A stretch of DNA of 64,000 bases, from contig NZ_JARUBP010000001.1 of assembly GCF_029626225.1 (NCBI RefSeq), positions 2,666,001 to 2,730,000 of the forward strand. Direction: 5' to 3'. Shown in pieces: positions 55,519 through 63,588 of this stretch; position 1 is the stretch's first letter, and each line of letters opens with the position of its first letter. The notes under the pieces are model-generated. The model did not search any database. It was not told the DNA's origin and was given only the letters and a program-made list of their open reading frames with translations. A program made the translations under genes and the position numbers. This DNA is from Asanoa sp. WMMD1127 (GTDB taxonomy: Bacteria; Actinomycetota; Actinomycetes; Mycobacteriales; Micromonosporaceae).

Positions 55519-55842
55519 ATGAAGGCGCAGGCGCTGCACGGCCACCTCGACGCGCTCCTGCTGTCGGTGCTCGAAGGCGGTCCGCTGCACGGCTACGCCG
55601 TGATCGAGGCGCTCAAGGCCCGCAGCGGCGGCTCGCTCAACCTGCCCACCGGCACCGTCTATCCCGCGCTGCGCCGGCTCGAGCGGGCCGGCTTCGTCGA
55701 CAGCAGCTGGAGCACGGTCAACGGCCGCGAGCGCCGCACCTATGAGTTGACCGGTTCGGGCCGCCGTGCGCTGGCCGGTGAGCGGGCGAGCTGGACCGAG
55801 TTCAGCTCCACTGTGGGCCGTTTCCTCGGCGCGGAGTCCTAG
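55519..55842 (+). CDS. PadR family transcriptional regulator
   Basis: A compact 107-residue PadR-type winged-helix repressor (subfamily 2 length): LDALLLSVLEGGPLHGYAVI, IEALKARSGGSLNLPTGTVY, PALRRLERAGFVDSSWS and RRTYELTGSGRRAL. It is expected to control a neighbouring membrane or transport gene. Its last 41 bases overlap, tail-to-tail, the gene of the HAAS-type membrane protein that usually accompanies padR. Confidence 0.9.
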   Translation: MKAQALHGHLDALLLSVLEGGPLHGYAVIEALKARSGGSLNLPTGTVYPALRRLERAGFVDSSWSTVNGRERRTYELTGSGRRALAGERASWTEFSSTVGRFLGAES

Positions 55843-56500
55843 TTACCGCGCCGAGCCCGGTGACCGCAGCCCGGCCGATCCAGGCCGTCGCGATCGTCAT
55901 GGCGGCGCCGCCGACGAGCATCGGTGGCCAGGTGAGGGCGCCGGACCACATGCCGGCGGACCAGCCGTAGAGAGCCGTGCCACTGGCGGCGATCAGGCCC
56001 AGCACCACGACGAGAGCGACCATGGCGCCGCGCAGCAACCGCGGTGACACCGCCCGCCCGCGCCGGGTGGCCAGCCACAACGCGAGGCTGCCCAGCAGCG
56101 CGCCGGCGATCGCGACCCGGCCCAGCCAGTCGACGCTCTCCGAGAGGAGCAGGTAGCCGGCCGGCGGCTGCGGGCCCGTCCACGGCGCGCCCTGCCACAT
56201 GAGGTCGCTGCAGAAGGCGGACACCCCGAAGACGGCGACCACCCGCAGCCCGAACACCCGGGCCGCGGAAGCGGCCAGCTCCGCCTGGAACGCCGGCGCC
56301 ACCTCGTCGACCGAGCCGAACTCGGCGACCGCCCGGCGCTGCGCCACGACCCGCGGCTCGCCGGCGTCGCACAGGTCGCGCACCGCGTCGTCGAGGCCGT
56401 CGCGGGCCTCGGTCAGCATGCGTCGCTTGACCGCCGACGGTCCCGACAGCGCCCGGTCGAGCCGGTGGATGTGCTGGTCGACGAGGCTGTCCGGGCGCAT
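55802..56500 (-). CDS. HAAS/permease-prefix-domain membrane protein, PadR partner
   Basis: A 232-residue protein. The N-terminal helical domain (LVDQHIHRLDRALSGPSAVK, RRMLTEARDGLDDAVRDLCD, AQRRAVAEFGSVDEVAPAFQ) is of the HAAS/permease-prefix type found next to PadR regulators. Four or so membrane spans follow (VFGLRVVAVFGVSAFCSDL, LGRVAIAGALLGSLALWLA, GAMVALVVVLGLIAASGTAL, MLVGGAAMTIATAWIG). It may be the sensor that PadR responds to. The ATG at 56500 is preferred over an upstream GTG. It is encoded convergently with padR, not downstream of it as is usual. Confidence 0.75.
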   Translation of the reverse strand: MRPDSLVDQHIHRLDRALSGPSAVKRRMLTEARDGLDDAVRDLCDAGEPRVVAQRRAVAEFGSVDEVAPAFQAELAASAARVFGLRVVAVFGVSAFCSDLMWQGAPWTGPQPPAGYLLLSESVDWLGRVAIAGALLGSLALWLATRRGRAVSPRLLRGAMVALVVVLGLIAASGTALYGWSAGMWSGALTWPPMLVGGAAMTIATAWIGRAAVTGLGAVTRTPRRGNGPQWS

Positions 56501-56548
56501 GCGCCAACACTGCCACGGCCGGGCCCGGGTCACCTCCGGTGCTTGCCC

Positions 56549-58237
56549 CTAAGTAAGGGCGAGGTAGCCCCGCTCGTCGGCCTGCTGGCTGCGCCACTGG
56601 TCGCGGTACCAGCCCGGCTGGGTGACGAGGTCGGCGTGCCGGCCGCGCTGGACCACCCGGCCCGCGTCGAGCACCAGGACCTCGTCGAACGCGTCGAGCC
56701 CGTGCAGCCGATGGGTGACGAGCAGGACCGCGCCCGGCGTGGCGGCCACGACGGCGGCGAGCACCGCGTCGGCGGCGGCCGGGTCGAGGCCCTCGGTCGG
56801 TTCGTCGAGTACGAGCACGTCGGGGCGCAGCAGCAGGGCGCGGGCCAGGGCCAACCGCTGTCGCTGGCCGCCGGAGAGCTGGCCGCCGTCCTCGCCGACC
56901 TCGGTGTCCCAGCCGGCGGGCTGGTCGCGCACCCAGTCGAGGAAGCCGGCGGCGGCCGCCGCGGCGGTGAGGTCGTCGTCGGTGGCGTCGGGGCGGGCGA
57001 GCAGCAGGTTGTCGCGTACCGGAGCGTGGAAGACGTGGGCGTCCGCGAACAGGCCGCCGACCCGGTGCGGGTCGCCGGCGCCGACCACCCGGCCGGCGTC
57101 GGGCCGGACCGCTCCGGCCAGCACGGCCAGCAGGGTGCTCTTGCCGGCGCCGCTCGGGCCGACCACGGCCACCCGACGGCCCGGTGGCAGCCGCAGCGTG
57201 ACTCCGTCCAACGCCGGCGCCGCCCCCGCCCGGTAGGTCACCGACACGCCCTCGACCCCCGGCACCCCGCCGGCCGATGGGGCGGGCTCCGGTTCCGGAT
57301 CGGCCGGTGTGAGGAGGGCGGCGACGCGGCTCAGCGCCGTGCCGAGCTGGGCCCGCTGGCGGGCCGCGCCGACCAGGGCGAGCGCCGACTCCACGGCCGC
57401 GAGCGTGCCGACCGCCAGCACGCCGACCAACGTCCCGGACGTGCCGCCGTGCAGCGCGGCTAGCACCACGAGCGCGGCGGTGGCGCCGGCGAGCAGCACA
57501 CCGGCCCCGTCGACGGCCCAGCCAACCAGGGCCAACCGCCGTTCGAGCCGGGCCAGCGCGGCGGCCCGGCCGGCGGCCTTGGCCAGCGCCGACTCGGTGG
57601 CCCCGAACGCCGCCAGGTCGGCCGCGCCCGCGGTCAGGTCGATCGCGTCGACGGCCAGCGCGCCGCGCAGCGGCGCCACCTCGGCCGCCGTGCGCCGGGT
57701 GAGCCGGGACGCCAGCCAGGGCAGCCCGACGCCGGCCAGCAGCAGCCCGGCCGCGAGCGGCAGCGCGGCCAGCGGGCTGATCAGCGCCGCGCCGCCGACC
57801 GCCAGCACGGCGACCAGGCCGGCGGCGGCCCCCGGTACGAGCACCCGCAGCAGCAGGTCCTGCACCGCGTCCACATCGGACACCAGCCGGCTGAGCGCGT
57901 CGCCGGAGCGGTCGGTGGCGCGGGCCGGGCGGGCGGCCAGCGTGGCGAAGATCCGGGTGCGGACCTCGGTGACGATCCGGAGCACGGCGTCGTGGCCGGC
58001 CAGCCGTTCGGTGTAGCGCAGCACGCCGCGGGCGATCGCCAGCGTCCGCACCGCGACGATGGCGACCGTCAGCGCGGCCACCGGCGGTTGCCCGGCCGCG
58101 GTGATGAGCAGCCAGGTGGCGGTCGCCATCAGTGCCAGGGCGGCGAGTTCGGTGCCGGCGGCCAGCAGGCCGGCGCCGACGAGCCGGCTCAGCCAGGGGC
58201 GGGCGACGCGCAGGACGGCGCGTTCGGCGACGGTCAC
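56549..58237 (-). CDS. cydC: ABC exporter subunit CydC (cytochrome bd assembly)
   Basis: One half of the heterodimeric CydDC thiol (cysteine/glutathione) exporter needed to assemble cytochrome bd. The 562-residue protein has an N-terminal membrane domain (ELAALALMATATWLLITAAG, RYTERLAGHDAVLRIVTEVR) and a C-terminal ATPase with GPSGAGKST, LSGGQRQRLALARALLLRPD, VLVLDEPTEGLD and the H-loop VTHRLHGLD. GTG at 58237 overlaps the cydD stop as GTGA. The longer open frame reaching into cydD is a shadow. Confidence 0.93.
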   Translation of the reverse strand: MTVAERAVLRVARPWLSRLVGAGLLAAGTELAALALMATATWLLITAAGQPPVAALTVAIVAVRTLAIARGVLRYTERLAGHDAVLRIVTEVRTRIFATLAARPARATDRSGDALSRLVSDVDAVQDLLLRVLVPGAAAGLVAVLAVGGAALISPLAALPLAAGLLLAGVGLPWLASRLTRRTAAEVAPLRGALAVDAIDLTAGAADLAAFGATESALAKAAGRAAALARLERRLALVGWAVDGAGVLLAGATAALVVLAALHGGTSGTLVGVLAVGTLAAVESALALVGAARQRAQLGTALSRVAALLTPADPEPEPAPSAGGVPGVEGVSVTYRAGAAPALDGVTLRLPPGRRVAVVGPSGAGKSTLLAVLAGAVRPDAGRVVGAGDPHRVGGLFADAHVFHAPVRDNLLLARPDATDDDLTAAAAAAGFLDWVRDQPAGWDTEVGEDGGQLSGGQRQRLALARALLLRPDVLVLDEPTEGLDPAAADAVLAAVVAATPGAVLLVTHRLHGLDAFDEVLVLDAGRVVQRGRHADLVTQPGWYRDQWRSQQADERGYLALT

Positions 58238-59904
58238 GGCCGACCACCGACCGTGGCCGGCGTGGGCAGCGCGAGCTCGGTGACCACGCCGTCGTCGACC
58301 CGCAGCACCCGGTCGGCGACCGCCAGCAGCGCCGGCCGGTGCGCGACGAAGACGCTGGTGCGGCCGGCGAGCAGGCCGATCGTGGCGTCGACCACGGCGG
58401 CCTCGGACGCCGCGTCCAGCCGGGCGGTCGGCTCGTCGAGCAGCACCAGCGTGGCCTCCGACCGGAGGAAGGCGCGGGCGAGCGCGATCCGCTGCCGCTG
58501 GCCGGAGGAGAGCCCGTGGCCCCGCTCGCCCAGCATAGTGTCCCAGCCCTCCGGCAGGGCGGCCACCACCTCGTCGAGCGCGGCGGCGGTCGCCGCCTCG
58601 TGGAGGTCGGCAGTCGAAGGTGCGCCGAGCCGGACGTTGTCGGCGACGGTGCCGGCGAACAGGTGCGCGCGCTGTGGCACCCAGGCGACCTGCCGGCGCC
58701 AGGCGCCGAGGTCGGCGGCGGCCAGGTCGACGCCGGAGACCAGGACCTGGCCGGCGGTCGGCTGGACGAAGCCGAGCAACAGGCCGAGCAGGGTGCTCTT
58801 GCCGGCGCCCGACGGGCCGACGATCGCCACCCGCTCGCCCGGCCGGATGGTCAGCGAGACGTCGCGCAGGGCGGTCGTCCGGTCGTACGCGACGGTCACG
58901 CCGGACAGCACGATGGGCCCCGGCCGCGGCACCGCCGTGCCCACCGACGACGCCGGCGGTGACGGGAAGCTGAGCGCCTCGTCGAGGGCGGTCAGCCCTT
59001 CGAGGCTGGCGTGGAACTTGCTGCCGGCGGCGCGCAGCGGCAGGTAGGCCTCCGGCGTCAGCAACAGCACGAGCAGCGCGACCTGGAGCGTCATCCCGCC
59101 GGAGAGCAGGCGCAGGCCGACCGGCACCGCGACCAGGGCCACCGAGATGGTGGCGACGAGCTCGAGCACCAGCGCCGAGAGGAACGCGATGCGCAGGGTC
59201 CTCATCGTGGCGGCGCGATGGGCGTCGGCCATCCGGCGCACCACGTCGACCTGGGCCCGGGCCCGGCCGAACGCGCGCAGTGTGGGCAGCCCGCTCAGCA
59301 TGTCGAGGAAGTGGCCGCCGAGCCGGGACAGCCGCCGCCACTGGCGTTCGGTGGCCGCCTGGGCCTGCCAGCCGACCAGCGCGCCGAAGATCGGGATCAG
59401 CGGGATGGTGACGGCGACGATCACCGCCGAGGTCCAGTCGGCGAACACCAACCGGGCCAGCACCGCGATCGGAATGGTCACGCCGAGCACGAGCTGTGGC
59501 AGGTAGCCGGTGAAGTACGCGTCGAGCCCGTCGAGACCGCGGCCCACCAGCGTCGCCAGCGAGCCGCCGCGCTGGCCGGCGAGCCAGGCCGGGTCGCGAC
59601 GGGTGACCGTGCCGAGCAGCTCGACCCGGAGGGCCTCTTTGACCGCGGCCGCGCTCCACGCGGTGACCGCGCCCTGGGCCCAGGCCAGCGCGGCGCGGCC
59701 GGCGACGAGGGCGACGAAGAGGCCGAGGGCGACGCGGTCGAGCCGGCCGCCGGCGGCCGCGGCGAGCACCGCCGCCAGCGCTGTGGCCTGGAGCACGACG
59801 ACGACCGCGGTCGCCACACCGCACAACCCGAGCACGGCGAGATGGCGCCGGGTGGCAGGCACCCGGCGCAGCAGCCGCGGGTCGAACGGTCGTCGGCGGC
59901 TCAC
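58234..59904 (-). CDS. cydD: ABC exporter subunit CydD (cytochrome bd assembly)
   Basis: The partner of CydC. The 556-residue half-transporter has N-terminal spans (HLAVLGLCGVATAVVVVLQA; PQLVLGVTIPIAVLARLVFA; VIVAVTIPLIPIFGALVGW) and an ATPase with GPSGAGKST, SSGQRQRIALARAFL and TLVLLDEPTARLD. The membrane part shows GGHFLDMLSGLPTLRAFGRA, typical of CydD. GTG at 59904 overlaps the cydB stop as GTGA, so cydB, cydD and cydC are translationally coupled. Confidence 0.93.
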   Translation of the reverse strand: MSRRRPFDPRLLRRVPATRRHLAVLGLCGVATAVVVVLQATALAAVLAAAAGGRLDRVALGLFVALVAGRAALAWAQGAVTAWSAAAVKEALRVELLGTVTRRDPAWLAGQRGGSLATLVGRGLDGLDAYFTGYLPQLVLGVTIPIAVLARLVFADWTSAVIVAVTIPLIPIFGALVGWQAQAATERQWRRLSRLGGHFLDMLSGLPTLRAFGRARAQVDVVRRMADAHRAATMRTLRIAFLSALVLELVATISVALVAVPVGLRLLSGGMTLQVALLVLLLTPEAYLPLRAAGSKFHASLEGLTALDEALSFPSPPASSVGTAVPRPGPIVLSGVTVAYDRTTALRDVSLTIRPGERVAIVGPSGAGKSTLLGLLLGFVQPTAGQVLVSGVDLAAADLGAWRRQVAWVPQRAHLFAGTVADNVRLGAPSTADLHEAATAAALDEVVAALPEGWDTMLGERGHGLSSGQRQRIALARAFLRSEATLVLLDEPTARLDAASEAAVVDATIGLLAGRTSVFVAHRPALLAVADRVLRVDDGVVTELALPTPATVGGRP

Positions 59905-60890
59905 CAGTAAACCGGCGCCTTGCCGTCGATCCGGCCGCGGAACACCCACCAGCACATCGCCTGGAAGCCTATAAGCACCGGAACGAACGGTGCGGCCACC
60001 CAGCTGAGTAGGCGGAGGGTCGAGGGCGCGGCTGCGGCCTCCGTCACGGTCAGCGTCGCGGCGGGGTCGATCGTGGAGACCAGCACCGCCGGGTAGCGGC
60101 CCAGGCCGACCACCAGCACCGGGGCGACCAGAGCCAGCGAGCTGGCGACGAACGCCCAGCCCGGCCGGCGCGGCGCGAGCGAACGGACCGCCATCAGGGC
60201 CGACACCAGCACCAGCAGTGGCGCGGCGACCCAGAGGCGCTGCCCGGCCCGGACGTCGGCGGAGAGCAGGCCCAGCAGCGTCGCCACCGCCACGGCGCCG
60301 AGGGCCACCCCGACGAGTCGGCGGGCCAGCGCCGCCCACCGCGCGTCCGGCATGCGCAGCGCGAGGAACGTCGCACCCTGCACTGCGACGAGGCTCACCA
60401 GTGTGATCGCGGTCGCGGCGACGAACGGCGTGGCCAGATGCCCGATTCCGGCGACGTGCCCGCCGGCGTCGATCGGCAGGCCCTGGAGCAGGCCGCCGAG
60501 CAGCGCGCCCCAGCCGGCCGCGGCCAGCGCGCTGCCGGCCACCACGGTCCGGTCCCAGCGCGCCCGGGCGGCGACGTGCTCGGGCCGCCCACGCAGCTGC
60601 ACGGCCACGGTCACCAAAATCACGCCGACCAGCGCCGCGACCACCGCCGGGTAGTAACCGGACAGCAGCTCACCCTCGAGCCGGGGGAACGCGCCGAACA
60701 GGATGCCGACGGCGGCGACCAGCCAGACCTCGTTGCCGAGGAAGTACGGCCCGACGGCGGTGAGCACGGCCCGGCGGTCCCGGTCGTCACGCACGCCGGA
60801 GAGCAGCAACCCGACGCCGTAGTCGTAGCCGCCGAGCACGAGGTAGACGGCGAAGGCGAGCCCGAGGGCGGCGTACCAGATGAGTTCCAT
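59901..60890 (-). CDS. cydB: Cytochrome bd ubiquinol/menaquinol oxidase subunit II
   Basis: The CydB subunit of the bd-type terminal oxidase, which reduces oxygen to water at the membrane. The 329 residues form about eight or nine spans and show the N-terminal family motif YAALGLAFAVYLVLGGYDYG, GPYFLGNEVWLVAAVGILFG near 46-65 and FPRLEGELLSGYYPAVVAAL. The ATG at 60890 lies ten bases after the cydA stop. Confidence 0.95.
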   Translation of the reverse strand: MELIWYAALGLAFAVYLVLGGYDYGVGLLLSGVRDDRDRRAVLTAVGPYFLGNEVWLVAAVGILFGAFPRLEGELLSGYYPAVVAALVGVILVTVAVQLRGRPEHVAARARWDRTVVAGSALAAAGWGALLGGLLQGLPIDAGGHVAGIGHLATPFVAATAITLVSLVAVQGATFLALRMPDARWAALARRLVGVALGAVAVATLLGLLSADVRAGQRLWVAAPLLVLVSALMAVRSLAPRRPGWAFVASSLALVAPVLVVGLGRYPAVLVSTIDPAATLTVTEAAAAPSTLRLLSWVAAPFVPVLIGFQAMCWWVFRGRIDGKAPVYW

Positions 60891-60900
60891 GGTGTGGCTC

Positions 60901-62166
60901 CTATCGGGCCAGGACCGGCTCGGGCCGGCGCTCGTCGTCGTCGGAGGCGGTGACGTCGGCCAGCGACCGGCCGAGCGCCGGGTCGCCCACGCCGCGGGCG
61001 GCCCGTTTGGCGATCAGCACCCAGTTGGTCACCGCGAGGGTGAGCAGCAGGGCGGTGAAGCCGAGGAACGACGCGAGCATGACCCCGCCGCTGACGGGAC
61101 TGACGGCGTCTTCGACCTTGAGCAGCCCGTACGCCGCCCAGGGTTGCCGTCCGCCCTCGCGGGTGAGCCAGCCGAGGATCGCGGCGACGAACGGCAGCGG
61201 CAGCGCGAGGACGACGATGACCAGCGGGAACTTTAGCCGCACGATCCAGTCGCGATAGAACAGCGGCAGCATGACGAACGCCCAGGCCAGCGTGAAACCG
61301 ATCAGGATCATGAAGCCGAGACTGACGTTGGCGTACGCCGGTGGCAGGTAGTCGCCTGGTCCGAAGCGGGCGGTGAAGTCGGCGACCGCCTGGGCCCGGG
61401 CCGCTTCGTCGCCGAACTTGGTCGGCTGCACCGCGCCCACCACGCCGAACTGGGCGAAGCCGAAACCCATCAGCGGCACGCCGGCGATGGTCACGGTCAC
61501 CAGGCCGATCCACAGCGACTTGCGCAGCAGCTCGTAGTCGGGTGTGCGGCGCAGCAGCAACCACGCGCTGATGCCGGCCAGCACCATCCCGCCGGTGAGC
61601 AACGCGGCCGCCGTGACGTGGCCGAGGGCCATGGTGAACGTCGGGTTGGTCAGCAGCGCGGTGAAGTCGGTGAGGTGCGCGATGCCGTCGCGCACCTCGT
61701 AGCCCACCGGGTGCTGCAGCCAGGCGTTGGCGGCCATGATGAAGAACGCCGAGAGGTACGCGGTGATGGCGACGCCGTAGAGCAGGGCGAGGTGGACGCC
61801 GCGGCGGAGCCGGTGCCAGCCGAAGATCCACATGCCCAGCAGGGTCGACTCGAGGAAGAACGCGAGCAGCGTCTCGAGCGCGATCGGCGCCCCGAACACG
61901 TTGCCGACGTAGCGCGACAGCCCGCTCCAGTTGAGCCCGAACTGGAACTCCATCACGATGCCGGTCGCGATCCCGAGCACGTAGTTGATCAGGTAGATCG
62001 TGCCCCAGAAGCGGACCATCCGCTCGTAGACGGGCTTGCGGGTGACGTAGGCGGCGGTCTGCAGGTAGACGAGCAGCGTCACCAGGCCCAGCGTCACGAG
62101 CACGAACAGGAAGTGGATCGAGGTCGTGGTGGCGAACTGCAGGCGGGCGAGCGGCAAGGGGTCCAT
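60901..62166 (-). CDS. cydA: Cytochrome bd ubiquinol/menaquinol oxidase subunit I (short Q-loop)
   Basis: The catalytic, heme-carrying subunit of the high-affinity bd oxidase. Visible features are the heme-ligand histidine in TTTSIHFLFVL (H18), the acidic residues in APIALETLLAFFLEST, GLNWSGLSRYVGN, TMALGHVTAAALL (second histidine) and the quinol-loop motif GGRQPWAAYGLLK. At 421 residues it lacks the long Q-loop insertion of the E. coli type and belongs to the short-loop class. The ATG at 62166 sits five bases after GGAGGGG on the minus strand; a GTG two codons upstream is less likely. First gene of cydABDC. Its upstream region has BlaI-like half sites. Confidence 0.95.
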   Translation of the reverse strand: MDPLPLARLQFATTTSIHFLFVLVTLGLVTLLVYLQTAAYVTRKPVYERMVRFWGTIYLINYVLGIATGIVMEFQFGLNWSGLSRYVGNVFGAPIALETLLAFFLESTLLGMWIFGWHRLRRGVHLALLYGVAITAYLSAFFIMAANAWLQHPVGYEVRDGIAHLTDFTALLTNPTFTMALGHVTAAALLTGGMVLAGISAWLLLRRTPDYELLRKSLWIGLVTVTIAGVPLMGFGFAQFGVVGAVQPTKFGDEAARAQAVADFTARFGPGDYLPPAYANVSLGFMILIGFTLAWAFVMLPLFYRDWIVRLKFPLVIVVLALPLPFVAAILGWLTREGGRQPWAAYGLLKVEDAVSPVSGGVMLASFLGFTALLLTLAVTNWVLIAKRAARGVGDPALGRSLADVTASDDDERRPEPVLAR

Positions 62167-62213
62167 GGCCACCCCTCCGAGGGGATAGTGAGCTTCGCTT
62201 GTTATAGCGACTC

Positions 62214-62280
62214 TACACGTAGCGTACCTACCTATATGTCCTACGTCTTGTAGTAGTCATGGACATGACTCTACTACGTC
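62214..62280. promoter_or_regulatory. Cluster of TAC/GTA half sites and a palindrome upstream of cydA
   Basis: The region contains ACACGTAG (62214-62221), CTACGT (62241-62246), GTAGTA (62250-62255), the perfect palindrome GTCATG-GA-CATGAC (62256-62269) and TACTACGT (62272-62279). GTAGTA/TACTAC half sites are of the kind bound by BlaI/MecI repressors, and a blaI gene lies just upstream. A role in cydABDC control is likely. Confidence 0.45.
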
Positions 62281-62299
62281 GTGTCGTAAATGGGTGCGC

Positions 62300-63205
62300 T
62301 CAGGAAAGGAAGAGCGCGATGGGGAGCGCCGCCAGCACGGAGGTGACGGTGAGGGCGACCATGGCCGCCAGCGGGGTGGGGCCCAACGGCGCGCGGAGCC
62401 GGCGCACGCGGGCGACGATGTCGTGGTCGGCCGCGGCGAGCATGCCGGCGGGCGTCACGCGCGACGGCGCGGTGGCGAACCGGGCCAGCGCGGCGGCCAG
62501 CAACGCGTCGGTGTGCTGGCGGCGGGCCCGGTCGTCGGCGCGCATCTCCACCAGCAGCGCGACGGCGGCCATGGCGCGGACCACCCAGCTCACCCCCGGC
62601 AAGGCGCGGACGAGGGCGGAGAACGGCAGCAGCACCAGGTCGTGCCGCTCCTTGGCGTGCGCCTGCTCGTGGCTGAGCACGGCGGCCAGCTCGTCGCGCG
62701 GCAGCAGGCTGAGCACGCCGGCGCTGATCACCACCCGGGGGCGCAGGCCGGGCACGCAGTAGGCGGCGGCGCCGGGATGGTCGAGCACCAGGGCGCCGGG
62801 CGCCGCCGGATCGGCCCGCGCGACCAGCGCGAGCAGGTCGCGTTGGCGCTGCCGGGCCTTGACGGCGTGCCGCAGGCTGGCGCCCGTCGACCAGAAGAGC
62901 ACCGCCCCGATGCCGAGGCCGATGCTGATCAGGGCGAGGTGACCGAGGCCGAGCTCGGCCGGGAGGCGGCCGCCGGCCAGGTCGTGGGCCAGCGTCCGAA
63001 TGGCCGTGCCCGGTGGTTGGCCATAGGGCTGGAGGCCGATGGAGATCGGAATGCCGATCGCCGAGAGGCCGACCGCGAGGCCGATGCCCTGCCAGCAGAG
63101 AATCGCGATGGTCGGGCTGGTGGCCGGCCAACGGGACCGGAACATCACCAGGGCGACCAGATAGCAGCCCAGCACCGCCGCGCCGAAGTGTGCGGTGTAG
63201 AGCAT
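62300..63205 (-). CDS. M56/M48-type zinc membrane metallopeptidase (BlaR-like partner of BlaI)
   Basis: A 301-residue membrane peptidase. Spans at ~7-22, 32-53, 86-106 and near the C-terminus (TPLAAMVALTVTSVLAALPI) flank a cytoplasmic zinc site HEQAH at 179-183 (SHEQAHAKERHDLV), with the more distal EMRADDRA as the likely third ligand region. Such proteins cleave BlaI-type repressors. There is no penicillin-binding sensor domain, so beta-lactams are not the obvious signal. The ATG at 63205 is four bases after the blaI stop, in one operon. Confidence 0.88.
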   Translation of the reverse strand: MLYTAHFGAAVLGCYLVALVMFRSRWPATSPTIAILCWQGIGLAVGLSAIGIPISIGLQPYGQPPGTAIRTLAHDLAGGRLPAELGLGHLALISIGLGIGAVLFWSTGASLRHAVKARQRQRDLLALVARADPAAPGALVLDHPGAAAYCVPGLRPRVVISAGVLSLLPRDELAAVLSHEQAHAKERHDLVLLPFSALVRALPGVSWVVRAMAAVALLVEMRADDRARRQHTDALLAAALARFATAPSRVTPAGMLAAADHDIVARVRRLRAPLGPTPLAAMVALTVTSVLAALPIALFLS

Positions 63206-63209
63206 CGGA

Positions 63210-63563
63210 TCAGCCTTTGTCCTTGTCGAGCGCCGCGCGCAGCACGTCGGCCTCGTCGCCGGTCACCGACCGGGCGAACCGCACGAGCGCGGCGTCGCGC
63301 TCACCGGCGAGGTCGAGCGCGTCGAGCATGAGCTGCGCGATGTAGGCGTCGCGGCCGGCCACCGGCTGATAGCTCCAGGCCCGCCCGGTGCGCTCGCGGT
63401 TGACCATGCCCTTGCCGGCGAGCCGGTCGAGCACCGTCATCACGGTCGTGTAGGCCAGGTCACGCCCGTCGAGGCCGTCGACGACTTCGCGGACCGTGGC
63501 CGGCGCGGAGCGATCCCACAGGACGTCCATCACCGCCCGTTCGAGATCTCCCAACCGTGTCAC
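63210..63563 (-). CDS. BlaI/MecI/CopY family transcriptional repressor
   Basis: A 117-residue winged-helix repressor: LGDLERAVMDVLWDRSAPAT, REVVDGLDGRDLAYTTVMTV, LDRLAGKGMVNRERTGRAWS and a C-terminal dimerisation helix. It binds as a dimer to TACnnnnGTA-type sites and is inactivated by its M56 partner. GTG at 63563. Possible sites lie just upstream (63573-63588) and in front of cydA (62214-62280), which would link this pair to respiratory control. Confidence 0.92.
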   Translation of the reverse strand: MTRLGDLERAVMDVLWDRSAPATVREVVDGLDGRDLAYTTVMTVLDRLAGKGMVNRERTGRAWSYQPVAGRDAYIAQLMLDALDLAGERDAALVRFARSVTGDEADVLRAALDKDKG

Positions 63564-63572
63564 GCGTCGATC

Positions 63573-63588
63573 CTACCTTCCGTAGTAG
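63573..63588. promoter_or_regulatory. BlaI-type operator candidate upstream of blaI
   Basis: CTAC-CTTCC-GTAG followed by TAG (63573-63588) lies 10-25 bases before the blaI GTG, at the very 3' end of the preceding gene. It shares CTAC/GTAGTAG half sites with the cydA upstream region, which suits autoregulation. Confidence 0.4.
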
